Translations under genes and position numbers: made by a program
Part shown: positions 52,269 to 61,196 of the stretch, in pieces
Layout of the letters: every line of letters begins with the position of its first letter
Numbering within the stretch: position 1 is the first letter of the stretch
Notes under the pieces: generated by a model
What the model saw: the letters and a program-made list of their open reading frames with translations, nothing else
What the model was told of the DNA's origin: nothing
The model's database searches: none
Assembly (NCBI GenBank): GCA_026014585.1
Contig: JAOZIA010000002.1
Coordinates: 293,677 to 357,676 of the forward strand
Reading direction: 5' to 3'
Length of the DNA: 64,000 nt
DNA from: Candidatus Bathyarchaeota archaeon
GTDB taxonomy: Archaea; Thermoproteota; Bathyarchaeia; Bathyarchaeales; Bathycorpusculaceae

Positions 52269-53189
52269 TTGCACACTAAACAAATCGGCAAAAACCTCTA
52301 CCTGGTTGACCAGCAAACAGGCGGTTATCCAAACCTCATCTGCAGCTACATAATCAAAGCAGACTACACTGTCCTTGTCGAGTCAGGACCAACAAACTCT
52401 ATACCGCAGTTACTATCGGGATTAAAAGAGTTGGGTGTCCCATTTGATGAAATAAAATATGTCGCAGTAACCCACATTCACCTTGACCACGGCGGCGGAA
52501 CAGGCACCCTACTAAAACACCTGCCAAACGCAAAAGTCATCGTTCACCCCCGCGGAGCACCCCACATGATTAATCCAGAACGTCTCTGGCCATCTTCACA
52601 GTCCGTTTTAGGGTATGTAAGCGAAATTTTTGGCAAACCCGAATCCGTACCCCAAGAACGAATTTTACCATTAACCGAGGGCACCCTTGATCTAGGCAAA
52701 GGCGAAACCCTCAAAGTTTTTGAGACACTGGGGCACGCATCGCACAATTTGAGTTTTCTTGAATCATTCAACGAAGGAGTTTTTCCAGGTGACGCCGCGG
52801 GCACGTATTTCCCAGAGTTTGATGTTGCGGTTCCAACCACGCCGCCGCCTTTCCGTTTAGAATCAGCCCTGAACTCGCTTGACAAACTCATCAGCCTAAA
52901 CCCCACCGCGCTCTACTACAGTCACTTTGGCAAAGCGGACAATCCGATTCGACGCTTAAAAGACTACAAGACACAACTGCAACTCTGGGCAGACATCGCC
53001 ATTGATGGCGTAGCGAAAAACCAGAGCAATCAAGAAATTCGTGACCGCATAATTGCTAAAGACAAAGCACTCAATCAGGTAGCTGATTTTGTAAAGACAC
53101 ACCGTGTTTATTCGGTCACTGTTTTGGATAATTGCATCCGAGGCTTTGTTGAGTATGCAAAGAGCAAACAGGCAAACACGGGTTCATAA
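52269..53189 (+). CDS. Metallo-beta-lactamase-fold hydrolase
   Basis: 306 residues from TTG 52269, preceded by GGAGG at about 52254-52258. Motif VAVTHIHLDHGGGTGTLL carries HxHxDH; FPGDAAGTYF holds the bridging Asp and LYYSHFGKADN the final His. A helical C-terminal tail (about 240-306). Substrate unknown; relatives hydrolyse thioesters or lactones. Followed by rtcB 34 bp later. Confidence 0.85.
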   Translation: MHTKQIGKNLYLVDQQTGGYPNLICSYIIKADYTVLVESGPTNSIPQLLSGLKELGVPFDEIKYVAVTHIHLDHGGGTGTLLKHLPNAKVIVHPRGAPHMINPERLWPSSQSVLGYVSEIFGKPESVPQERILPLTEGTLDLGKGETLKVFETLGHASHNLSFLESFNEGVFPGDAAGTYFPEFDVAVPTTPPPFRLESALNSLDKLISLNPTALYYSHFGKADNPIRRLKDYKTQLQLWADIAIDGVAKNQSNQEIRDRIIAKDKALNQVADFVKTHRVYSVTVLDNCIRGFVEYAKSKQANTGS

Positions 53190-53223
53190 CCTTTTATAAC
53201 ACCATTATTCTTTTGTTTGAAAG

Positions 53224-54717
53224 GTGAATATTTTGGGCGAAAACAAAAACAGAGCAGACCCAGAGAAGGTTCCACTACAAAAAATCAACGATTACATGTG
53301 GCAAATCCCCAAGTACAAGTCCGAGATGCGTGTTCCAGGCATGATATTTGCAAATGAGGCATTACTGGAAAAAATGCAGACAGACCGTACACTGTGGCAA
53401 TGCAGTAATGTCGCGCAGCTTCCAGGCATCTACAAGCATGCAGTTACATTGCCTGATGGACATGAAGGGTACGGTTTTCCAATTGGAGGCGTCGCCGCTA
53501 CCGATTATGAGAAGGGAGTTATCAGTCCTGGTGGTGTGGGCTATGACATTAACTGTGGCGTCAGATTACTATCTACTAATCTTTCCGAGAAGGATGTGCA
53601 CCCAAAACTCTCCTCGTTAGCTGAAGCGATTTTCCGCAATGTCCCATCGGGATTGGGTAGCAGGCGTAAAGACTTCAGAGTATCAATGAATGACTTAGAC
53701 AAATTGGTTCTTGAAGGCGTCCAATGGCTAATCGACCAAGGTTTAGGATGGAGCCAAGACGCTAAACACTGTGAAGAACAAGGGTTTATGGCAAATGGCA
53801 ACCCTGACAAGGTTTCCAGAACCGCTAAAAACCGCGGCTTAACACAACTTGGCACGTTGGGCTCAGGAAATCATTTTTTAGAAATCCAAAAAGTAGACAA
53901 AATCTTCAACCCCCAAACCGCCAAAACCTTCGGTTTAACCCATGAAGGACAAGTAATGGTTATGATTCATTGCGGTTCACGAGGCTATGGACACCAAGTC
54001 TGCAGCGATTACCTACGCGTTATGGAGCATGCCTCACAAAAGTACAAAATAGCCCTGCCAGACCGTGAACTTGCCTGTGCACCAGGAAACAGCAGTGAAG
54101 CACGGGACTATTTTGAGGCGATGTGCTGCGCAGTCAATTACGCGTTTGCTAACCGCCAAGCCATCATGCATTGGGTAAGGCAGAGCTTCCAAGAAGTTTT
54201 CCACTCTGACCCCGAAAAATTCGGTTTAAACCTCGTATATGATGTGGCTCACAATATTGCCAAGATTGAAACTCACACAGTAGATGAGCAAGGCACAAAA
54301 CGTAAGGTTTGGGTTCACCGTAAAGGTGCAACACGCGCGTTCCCAGCAGGTCACCCAGATGTTCCAGAGGATTACCGCAGCCAAGGACAACCCGTGCTTA
54401 TTCCAGGCAGTATGGGAACCAGCAGTTGGGTACTGGTTGGTGGTCAGAAAGCTATGGATTTAACTTTTGGCTCCACCGCACATGGCGCAGGCAGAATGAT
54501 GAGTCGCAGTGCAGCTAAGCGTCAGTATTGGGGCGGCGACATCAAGACAGGTTTGGAGAAGCGGGGGATTGCTGTGCGTGCTGCAAGCGCGTCGGTTTTG
54601 GCTGAGGAAGCGGACCCAGCTTATAAGAATGTTGATGTGGTTGCTGACGTTAGCGACAAAGTGGGCATTGCAACTAAGGTTGCCCGTTTAGTGCCTGTTG
54701 CAGTCGTTAAAGGCTAG
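53224..54717 (+). CDS. rtcB: RNA-splicing ligase RtcB
   Basis: 497 residues, no intein. Joins 2',3'-cyclic phosphate and 5'-OH ends, in tRNA splicing and RNA repair. GGVGYDINCGVRLLS and LGTLGSGNHFLEIQK carry metal ligands, and the nucleotidylated His lies in STAHGAGRMMSRSAAKR. PGSMGTSSWVLVG is also typical. Start GTG 53224 or TTG 53233. Archease and rtcB are only 1.7 kb apart. Ends in TAG. Confidence 0.95.
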   Translation: MNILGENKNRADPEKVPLQKINDYMWQIPKYKSEMRVPGMIFANEALLEKMQTDRTLWQCSNVAQLPGIYKHAVTLPDGHEGYGFPIGGVAATDYEKGVISPGGVGYDINCGVRLLSTNLSEKDVHPKLSSLAEAIFRNVPSGLGSRRKDFRVSMNDLDKLVLEGVQWLIDQGLGWSQDAKHCEEQGFMANGNPDKVSRTAKNRGLTQLGTLGSGNHFLEIQKVDKIFNPQTAKTFGLTHEGQVMVMIHCGSRGYGHQVCSDYLRVMEHASQKYKIALPDRELACAPGNSSEARDYFEAMCCAVNYAFANRQAIMHWVRQSFQEVFHSDPEKFGLNLVYDVAHNIAKIETHTVDEQGTKRKVWVHRKGATRAFPAGHPDVPEDYRSQGQPVLIPGSMGTSSWVLVGGQKAMDLTFGSTAHGAGRMMSRSAAKRQYWGGDIKTGLEKRGIAVRAASASVLAEEADPAYKNVDVVADVSDKVGIATKVARLVPVAVVKG

Positions 54718-54726
54718 CAACTGCCT

Positions 54727-54734
54727 CTTTTTTT
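54727..54734 (+). terminator. T8 run after rtcB
   Basis: Eight T residues within 20 bases of the rtcB stop, typical of an archaeal terminator. Confidence 0.45.
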
Positions 54735-54835
54735 GGGGTTAGTTCCTAAAGATTAGGGGAAGTGTATATCTGAAAGATTGAATAAGTCAATACAATAAAC
54801 CATAGACAACCCCGCAAACGCAGAGAGAAAATGTC

Positions 54836-56374
54836 TTGGCTGATGACGGAATCAGAGTACGCTATTCAGGCTTAATAATATTCACTGCTCAAATGATTAG
54901 CGTAGCCACGGGATTAGCGTTCACCCTGCTACTCACCCGAAACATGACAACACAGGGGTTTAGTGACTGGTCATTTATTTACACTGCCATTGGACCCTTC
55001 CTTTTCTTAACAGGTGTCTTTCCATTTTGGACAACACGGTTTGTTGCAAGAAGAAAAGAAAACAGCATCAAAACGGGTTTAGCTGCAAACCTTATCCTTG
55101 GAGTAGCCGCAACAGTGGGGTACTGCGTGTTTCTCCCAATATATTTTGGAACATTCAATGTTAACCCGGGGCTTTTTGATATTTTCCTATTTGCAAGCCT
55201 TCTGATTTTAACTTCATATGTGACTATAATGCTAGAAAGCTGCTTACGCTCTGTTAAGCCGCAAACTACAGGATATGGCTTACTGGTTCATGAAATCATA
55301 AAAGTTACCATTGCATATACGGTGTTTTTCCTCTTCATTAAAGGGGAACCAGCTGCAGTAATTGATTCTCACACGCTGTTTTCAGGAGCCATGGCAAGTT
55401 TACTGATAGCTGTCTTTGTCCAGATAGCCTACTACATGTGGCTCTTAAGAGATGCACTTAAAGAAAAAATCCGATTTGCATACTTGGTTGAATGGCTAAA
55501 GGGTTCAGCGGTTTTTGTTTACAGCACAATTGGAACACAAATCTTGTCACTACAGGCATTCATGATTTATGCAGTTAACAAGGATTCACTGGGACATTAC
55601 ACTGCTGCAAGCATGTTCATTAACGTGGTTGCTTATGCAACTTCCCTATCATTTGCCTTGTACCCAAAACTGTTGTCAAACAATTGTGAAGACAAGCATG
55701 TTGTAACATCCTTTTCGACAACGATGATGATGGCGATTCCTTTAGCGACGGTGGTGATTTCAATGTCAAAATCGTTACTAACAGTTTTAAACGTAAATTA
55801 TGTAGAATCATGGCCAGTGCTTATCATGCTAACAGTTGCTACTGTACTATCGCTGGTAAGTACATTTTACATCAACTACTTGACAGGCGTGGAAAGTTTT
55901 GATATTGGCGGAAAAATATCGCTCAGAGAACTATTGAAAAGCAAAATTTTCAAGGCGTTATCGCTTACGTATCTTCAAGCAGGCATAACAATCCCGTTAA
56001 CTTTCATTGCCATTACGATGTTTCCAATTAGCAATCCTGTTGTGGTAGCGGAGTATGTTGGGGTTATAGCAATAATCATGAATGTGGTTAACTTGATTGT
56101 AAGTTACTGGCTAGTTCACAAATACGCAGGCAAAGTATTCATCAACATGAAAGACATAGCAAAATATCTAGCTGTCGGCGTTGTAATGGGAGCTACACTA
56201 TTCTTACTGCCTGAAACAACAACACTTGTCTTTACTTTACTTAAAGCATCTTTAGGAGCAGGAATCTACTTTGGACTGCTACTGCTAATTGATGAGCAAG
56301 CTCGACACATGGTAAAACTGGTATTTGTGGAGATAAAGCAGATTCTGAGAATGAAACCAAAAAACCCAATCTAA
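54836..56374 (+). CDS. Polysaccharide/oligosaccharide flippase (Wzx/MATE-like)
   Basis: 512 residues, about 14 membrane helices; a start TTG at 54836. The first helix region ARYSGLIIFTAQ-like (YSGLIIFTAQMISVATGLAF) and FSDWSFIYTAIGPFLFLTG match flippases of the polysaccharide-transport family. It probably flips lipid-linked sugars for N-glycans or surface polymers. Fits the GT-C enzymes in the window. Confidence 0.82.
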   Translation: MADDGIRVRYSGLIIFTAQMISVATGLAFTLLLTRNMTTQGFSDWSFIYTAIGPFLFLTGVFPFWTTRFVARRKENSIKTGLAANLILGVAATVGYCVFLPIYFGTFNVNPGLFDIFLFASLLILTSYVTIMLESCLRSVKPQTTGYGLLVHEIIKVTIAYTVFFLFIKGEPAAVIDSHTLFSGAMASLLIAVFVQIAYYMWLLRDALKEKIRFAYLVEWLKGSAVFVYSTIGTQILSLQAFMIYAVNKDSLGHYTAASMFINVVAYATSLSFALYPKLLSNNCEDKHVVTSFSTTMMMAIPLATVVISMSKSLLTVLNVNYVESWPVLIMLTVATVLSLVSTFYINYLTGVESFDIGGKISLRELLKSKIFKALSLTYLQAGITIPLTFIAITMFPISNPVVVAEYVGVIAIIMNVVNLIVSYWLVHKYAGKVFINMKDIAKYLAVGVVMGATLFLLPETTTLVFTLLKASLGAGIYFGLLLLIDEQARHMVKLVFVEIKQILRMKPKNPI

Positions 56375-56474
56375 ACGTGGAAACCTAAATTTTTAGAGGA
56401 CAAATTAATATTTCAACAAAAGTATATTGCTTTAGCAAATTTTGCCAGCCAAACACGTGTGGTCGTGAAAAAAA

Positions 56475-57134
56475 ATAAAAGATGAATGCGGAATTTGCCA
56501 CAGAGTAATCCAAACCTCATACATGCGAAAGTGCGAACGATGCAAACACATGTTCTGTCAAGACTGCATGGTACCCGACGTTTCAACAGGCGACTACAAC
56601 GCTATGCTTTGCCTGAACTGTGCCAGACGAGTTGTTTCTCCAACCCCAAAATCAAAGTACAGCGGACTTGCAAACCACCTAAAATTCAGGGCAGCCTTTA
56701 CAGACACTGTGAAGCTTACATTTGCAAGAATTGATGGATTGATAGGTAGCAATTTGCCGATGGAAGCTTATCGTGAGGTGGCATGGTGGAGCAATACTGC
56801 AAGAAACACGCATACTAAGGCATGGTTGGATGTTGGCTGGGAGGTACAGGAAGTCAATCCTAAAGAGGGCATGGTTGTTTTCAAAAAAGTCAAAGATGTA
56901 CCCTTCAAGAAGGTAAAACGTGCAAAAAAAGAAAAAGATAAACCCTTCACGCCTGTACCAGCCCGATTGCCTAAACGTAAGGTTCCGTCTAAAACTAAAG
57001 TGTCAAAGCTGTATGCTAGAATCAAAAATTTGGAGCGCCAAAAAGCGATGGCTCATGGGCAAATTAGGGGTTTGAAGTCGTCAGTGTACCAGAAAAAACT
57101 CTACAAGCAAAATCAGAAACCCAAAAACAACTGA
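56475..57134 (+). CDS. Zinc-finger protein of unknown family; start unclear
   Basis: First canonical start is ATG 56523, but the frame upstream adds ECGIC, which completes a zinc-finger set with RKCERCKHMFCQDC and CLNCARRV. No ATG, GTG or TTG lies upstream; an ATA at 56475 would give MKDECGICH. Loss of one A from the A8 run (56468-56475) would instead join it to GTG 56465. The rest (about 60-120) has AYREVAWWSNTARNTHTKAW, then a Lys-rich coil. Possibly RNA or DNA binding. Ends in TGA. Confidence 0.6.
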   Translation: MKDECGICHRVIQTSYMRKCERCKHMFCQDCMVPDVSTGDYNAMLCLNCARRVVSPTPKSKYSGLANHLKFRAAFTDTVKLTFARIDGLIGSNLPMEAYREVAWWSNTARNTHTKAWLDVGWEVQEVNPKEGMVVFKKVKDVPFKKVKRAKKEKDKPFTPVPARLPKRKVPSKTKVSKLYARIKNLERQKAMAHGQIRGLKSSVYQKKLYKQNQKPKNN

Positions 57135-57146
57135 GTTGCCTTAAGG

Positions 57147-58133
57147 CTAAATTGTGGGTGGTGGAGGTGGCGGTTGTGTGGAACGGGTTTTTGAGACAGC
57201 CACAGCAACAATTACTATTACAACAATAAAGATTAAGCCGATTTCTAAGATGAACATGCCTAAATCATCCATAAAAGAAAAGAAAAAGTCGTCAGGTTCG
57301 CTTGTTGTGTCTTGGGGATGAGTGTTTGTTGGTTGTGTTGTTGAGGTGCCTGTTGGTTCTGCTGTCGGTAGGGGTTCATCTGTTGGTTGAATTTGGATGT
57401 TTGGTTCATACTGCTGGTTTTCATATATTGGGTAAATGTGGGCTTTTTCACCTATGTAATCGTCGGGTAATTCGCCGATTTCAAAACCGTTACCTGTAGT
57501 TTCACAGTAGTAATATCTGTTGTCGCTTCCAGTTGGATACGTCCAGTAGTACCCTTCAAGTGTGTCCTCTCCTAGCACTCCAACCGCGTAGTGTCCCTCG
57601 GGATTAATGAAGACAACACCGTAACCCATCTGTTTGACAATTGTAGCAAAAAGAATAGAGGTATCCTCGCAGTCTCCGCCATTATCCACCAAAGTCTCTA
57701 TAGGAAATCTGGGGTACTCATCCCATAGAGTGGTTACATCGTCTGAAGTGTAGGGTAAACTTTGCACAAAAGCCAGAGCAAAACTGACCTTTTCATATTC
57801 TGAGAAACCATTCTCATCGGAGATTTGGGTTAATTTGTCAGTTAAGGATTGGATGTAACTGTCATGTGTTGTGACCAGAAAACCATAGCCTTGAATGCCG
57901 TTTTGAATGCGTGTATATTCGGAAACGGATTTGTAGGCGTCATATAATGCTTTGGGAATATCTAGATTCCAAGTCCAGTAACCTTGATAATTCCAAGAGT
58001 AAGTCATGTGATAATAATCGCTACTTTGAGCATAAACAATTTGAAAAGTAGCAGCTACGCTGATTAGCAAAGTTAAAGTTAACAAAAAGGCAAGTGTGGC
58101 TTTACCATAATTACCTATGATGTGTCTGCTCAT
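57147..58133 (-). CDS. Secreted transglutaminase-like protein with membrane anchor
   Basis: 328 residues. A signal peptide (about 12-34) precedes a transglutaminase-like core (about 95-230): DNGGDCEDTSILFATIVKQM holds the catalytic Cys and NPEGHYAVGV the His. A Thr/Pro-rich linker (about 245-275) leads to a C-terminal membrane helix (about 290-315) and a Pro-rich tail. It probably acts as a surface cysteine peptidase or cross-linking-type enzyme; activity not shown. Ends in TAG. Confidence 0.8.
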   Translation of the reverse strand: MSRHIIGNYGKATLAFLLTLTLLISVAATFQIVYAQSSDYYHMTYSWNYQGYWTWNLDIPKALYDAYKSVSEYTRIQNGIQGYGFLVTTHDSYIQSLTDKLTQISDENGFSEYEKVSFALAFVQSLPYTSDDVTTLWDEYPRFPIETLVDNGGDCEDTSILFATIVKQMGYGVVFINPEGHYAVGVLGEDTLEGYYWTYPTGSDNRYYYCETTGNGFEIGELPDDYIGEKAHIYPIYENQQYEPNIQIQPTDEPLPTAEPTGTSTTQPTNTHPQDTTSEPDDFFFSFMDDLGMFILEIGLIFIVVIVIVAVAVSKTRSTQPPPPPPTI

Positions 58134-58208
58134 TAGTTATCTTCATTAAAATTGGCACACCTAAATATTAATACCTAATCCCAAAATTAACAATTTTGTA
58201 TTTGCAAG

Positions 58209-59042
58209 TTATCTTATGGGCACTGTACCCTGCTGTATAATCCGCTCAAATAGTATACGCTGCATAAGAGGCAACCCTGGAATCTTCAAAGTCAACCCTA
58301 CACTTTTAGAATCGTCAGTTAAGTCAGGTATAAACAGGAATGCTTCCTTGTCATCCACAAGTATAAGACTGGATTTCTTTGCCAAGATTGCCGTAATCAT
58401 TCTTCGGAAAGCCTCTGTTAGGTCATCAGTAGGACCTGCGATATTTGATATGGGCGTTGTTTTTCTAAACTCGATAAACTCTTCGCTCTTCAATCGTTCG
58501 TCTAAACGCTGACTACCATTAACTACACAAACAGCACTGACATACACATTTTTTTGAATCATTGATTTTAGAATGGAACTTGTGGCAAGCATTAAATTAA
58601 GAGGATACTGCTCAACCATGATAACACGTTTTTTAGCTGAAGCAACAGTGAGTGCTGCCCTTCTGCGTACAGCAGTCATTCCCCGAACTACCCAAACCAC
58701 ATCCTCAGCAGTGCTTTTTTCGGTCTGCTGCATTTCGGCAAGAATCCTATTAGCATCATCCGCTGCGTTTAGGTAAGAATTTCGCATGCGGTCTACGAGA
58801 ATGTTGGGTGATAAAGCGTTGTAGATTACGGGTCTTCCACTTTGGAATTCGACAGCGCCCATTGCTATGAGCTGTTCTAGTATTTCGTAGATTTTTGTTC
58901 GGGGTACGGTGGAAGTTCGTTGTATTTCTGTTACGCTTGATGGTCCTAGTGATGCTAGTGCTGAGTAGACTTTGGCTTGGTAGTTGCTCATGCCTAGTTT
59001 GCAGAGTGCATGGATTAGTTTGTCTTGCTGTTCTTGGCTCAA
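58209..59042 (-). CDS. TrmB-family regulator divergent from ABC-2 exporter
   Basis: 277 residues from TTG 59042, chosen because GGAG lies eight bases before it. Winged helix at about 15-75 (LCKLGMSNYQAKVYSALASL, TVPRTKIYEILEQL), linker coiled coil (about 95-125), then a C-terminal effector domain with VVRGMTAVRRRAALTVASAK. It is divergent from the ABC genes and probably controls them. Ligand unknown. Ends in TAA. Confidence 0.82.
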   Translation of the reverse strand: MSQEQQDKLIHALCKLGMSNYQAKVYSALASLGPSSVTEIQRTSTVPRTKIYEILEQLIAMGAVEFQSGRPVIYNALSPNILVDRMRNSYLNAADDANRILAEMQQTEKSTAEDVVWVVRGMTAVRRRAALTVASAKKRVIMVEQYPLNLMLATSSILKSMIQKNVYVSAVCVVNGSQRLDERLKSEEFIEFRKTTPISNIAGPTDDLTEAFRRMITAILAKKSSLILVDDKEAFLFIPDLTDDSKSVGLTLKIPGLPLMQRILFERIIQQGTVPIR

Positions 59043-59070
59043 TTTTGTCACTCCAAAAGTAACAACAAAT

Positions 59071-59080
59071 CTATAAGATA
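59071..59080 (+). promoter_or_regulatory. TATA-like element in the divergent TrmB/ABC promoter
   Basis: CTATAAGATA in the 73 bp between the starts of the TrmB gene and the ABC ATPase gene, about 38 bp before the latter's TTG. A GAGGT ribosome-binding site lies at about 59108-59112. Confidence 0.4.
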
Positions 59081-59115
59081 CTGGGGCATATATCCGTTGG
59101 GGCAAGTGAGGTAAC

Positions 59116-59871
59116 TTGGCAAACAACCTGGAAGTAGCCATCGAAACTTCAAACCTAACCAAAATCTACAAAGAAGGACAAATCCACGCAGTAAACGGAT
59201 TAAACCTCAAAATAAAACAAGGCGAAATCTACGCCTTAATCGGCGCCAACGGCTCAGGAAAAACCACAACCATCAACATGATAACAGGCAGCCTCTACCC
59301 AACATCAGGCAAAATCAAAGTCTTAGGCTACGAAATGCCCAAACAACGCCGAGCCATAGCAAGCCAAATTGGAGTTGCCCCACAAGAATACGCAATCTAC
59401 AACGACCTAACAGTCGAGCAGAACCTTTGGTTTTTCGCAAAACTCTACCAGATGAAACGCAGCCAATTCGAAACGCGGCTAAATGAGCTTTTACCGATTC
59501 TGCGATTAGACGAAAAAAGAAAAACTACGATTTCCAGTCTTTCTGGCGGAATGAAACGCAGAACAAGCATCGCCTGCGCGCTCGTACATCAGCCAAAAAT
59601 CGTGTTTTTGGATGAGGCAACTGTGGGTATTGACCCTGTTTTGCGCGCGTTTTTTTGGGAATACTTTAGAAAACTGGCGGATTCTGGTTTGACTATTGTT
59701 TTGACTTCACATGTGATGGATGAGGCTGAAAGGGCAGATAAGATTGGTTTGATGCGTGCTGGAAGGCTGATTGAAGAAGGGACACCGCAAGAAATCAAGC
59801 GCAAGTATGGTGTTGCCACGATTGAGGAGGTTTTCATTAAACTAAGTGGAGGAGAAATTGCCGATGCATAA
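59116..59871 (+). CDS. ABC-2 type exporter ATPase
   Basis: 251 residues. Walker A GANGSGKTTTINM, Q-loop GVAPQEYAIYND, signature LSGGMKRRTSIACALV, Walker B IVFLDEATVGIDP, switch LTSHVMDEAERADK. It resembles ATPases of drug/lipid exporters (CcmA/NatA type). TTG start after GAGGT. The permease gene overlaps its stop by eight bases. Confidence 0.92.
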   Translation: MANNLEVAIETSNLTKIYKEGQIHAVNGLNLKIKQGEIYALIGANGSGKTTTINMITGSLYPTSGKIKVLGYEMPKQRRAIASQIGVAPQEYAIYNDLTVEQNLWFFAKLYQMKRSQFETRLNELLPILRLDEKRKTTISSLSGGMKRRTSIACALVHQPKIVFLDEATVGIDPVLRAFFWEYFRKLADSGLTIVLTSHVMDEAERADKIGLMRAGRLIEEGTPQEIKRKYGVATIEEVFIKLSGGEIADA

Positions 59872-61084
59872 TGGTAAATACAAGAGTTTTTCATCTGCGC
59901 GAGTTATGGCTGTTGCTTGGCGTGTACTTAAGCAGATTTCCCGTGATAAGCGCACTTTAGGCATGATGATTGCAATGCCAGCATTGATTATGCTTATTTT
60001 CGGGTTTGTTCTTGGCGGCGAAGCAACAAATGTCCCCATTTTGGTGGATAACCAGGATAGCGGATTTAGCTCTGGAGAACTTAGCTTCCATTTTGGCGAC
60101 AACATCACCTCTTCGTTGATGACTGATGACAGAGTAAAAGTAACGTTGGGCAGTTTTGAGCAAAACAAAGCAGGCGTGGATAACGGAACATACTGTGGGG
60201 CAATTCGTATTCCCGAAAATTTTTCGCAAGCACTGCTGATCGCGATGGCAACTCAAGGTCTGCAACATATAGGAATCAGTGACCTCCCACCAGACATTGC
60301 CAATTTCTTAAGCCAGAACAATACAAGTGTCGACACTACAATTTCACTATACATTGACGGAACAGAACCAGCAAATCAAGCAAGCATAATGGGAGCACTA
60401 CACAGCGCTCTGCAGAATTCGTCTGGAAGTGGTGATGACATAACACTTGATAAGCAGTTTGCATTTGGAGGCGAGGAATATTCTGGTCTTGACGTGAGCA
60501 TTCCATCAGTGATCGCGTTTATACTAACTTTCCTTGTCATGTTAATTTCACTTATCATAATCACCCGAGAAGCCACCTCTGGAACACTGCAAAGAATCTA
60601 CACTACACCACTCTCAGCCATAGAAAGACTACTAGGTTTCTCCATTGCACTTCTCCTGATTAGCATCCTTATGGTAAGTGTTATTTTGGTGATTGGTGTG
60701 GGCGTTTTTGGTGCGGTTGTTCAAGGCAACATTTTCCTTTTGTTCTTTGGCGCGGTGCTGTATGCTTTGGCGCATGTTTTCCTTGCGGTTTTCCTCTCGA
60801 ACTTTGCCAAAAATGAGTTGCAGGCAGTTCAGATGGCCCCATTAATCGCGTTGCCAAGCATGGCATTAAGTGGAATGCTGATTCCAGTAAACAGTTTCCC
60901 AGATTGGGTACAAATTATCGCCAAGTTCGTGCCAATGTATTACGGAAACAAACTGTTTGAGGGCATAATGCTCAAAGGCTACGGCATCGGTGATTTAGGC
61001 TTGGAGTTTCTGGTGATTGGTGGCATTGCTGTGTTGTTCTTTGCTTTGGCAGCGGCAACGGTAAAGGACAGGATAACCGATTAG
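59864..61084 (+). CDS. ABC-2 type exporter permease
   Basis: 406 residues from ATG 59864, with GGAGGAG at 59849-59855. One N-terminal membrane helix (about 25-47), a large extracellular domain (about 50-215) with VPILVDNQDSGFSSGEL, then five helices (about 218-400). ITREATSGTLQRIYTTPLSA and ALPSMALSGMLIPVNSFPDW are typical ABC-2 membrane motifs. Likely drug, lipid or peptide export. Ends in TAG. Confidence 0.9.
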   Translation: MHNGKYKSFSSARVMAVAWRVLKQISRDKRTLGMMIAMPALIMLIFGFVLGGEATNVPILVDNQDSGFSSGELSFHFGDNITSSLMTDDRVKVTLGSFEQNKAGVDNGTYCGAIRIPENFSQALLIAMATQGLQHIGISDLPPDIANFLSQNNTSVDTTISLYIDGTEPANQASIMGALHSALQNSSGSGDDITLDKQFAFGGEEYSGLDVSIPSVIAFILTFLVMLISLIIITREATSGTLQRIYTTPLSAIERLLGFSIALLLISILMVSVILVIGVGVFGAVVQGNIFLLFFGAVLYALAHVFLAVFLSNFAKNELQAVQMAPLIALPSMALSGMLIPVNSFPDWVQIIAKFVPMYYGNKLFEGIMLKGYGIGDLGLEFLVIGGIAVLFFALAAATVKDRITD

Positions 61085-61196
61085 GCATGTCGCACTAAGC
61101 TCTGTTAGGCGCACTTGTGCCCTGCCCATTACACACTACAAACACATAAAACGACAAACTTGAAAAATAAAATCAAAAAAGGAAAGAAAGGTTGTT

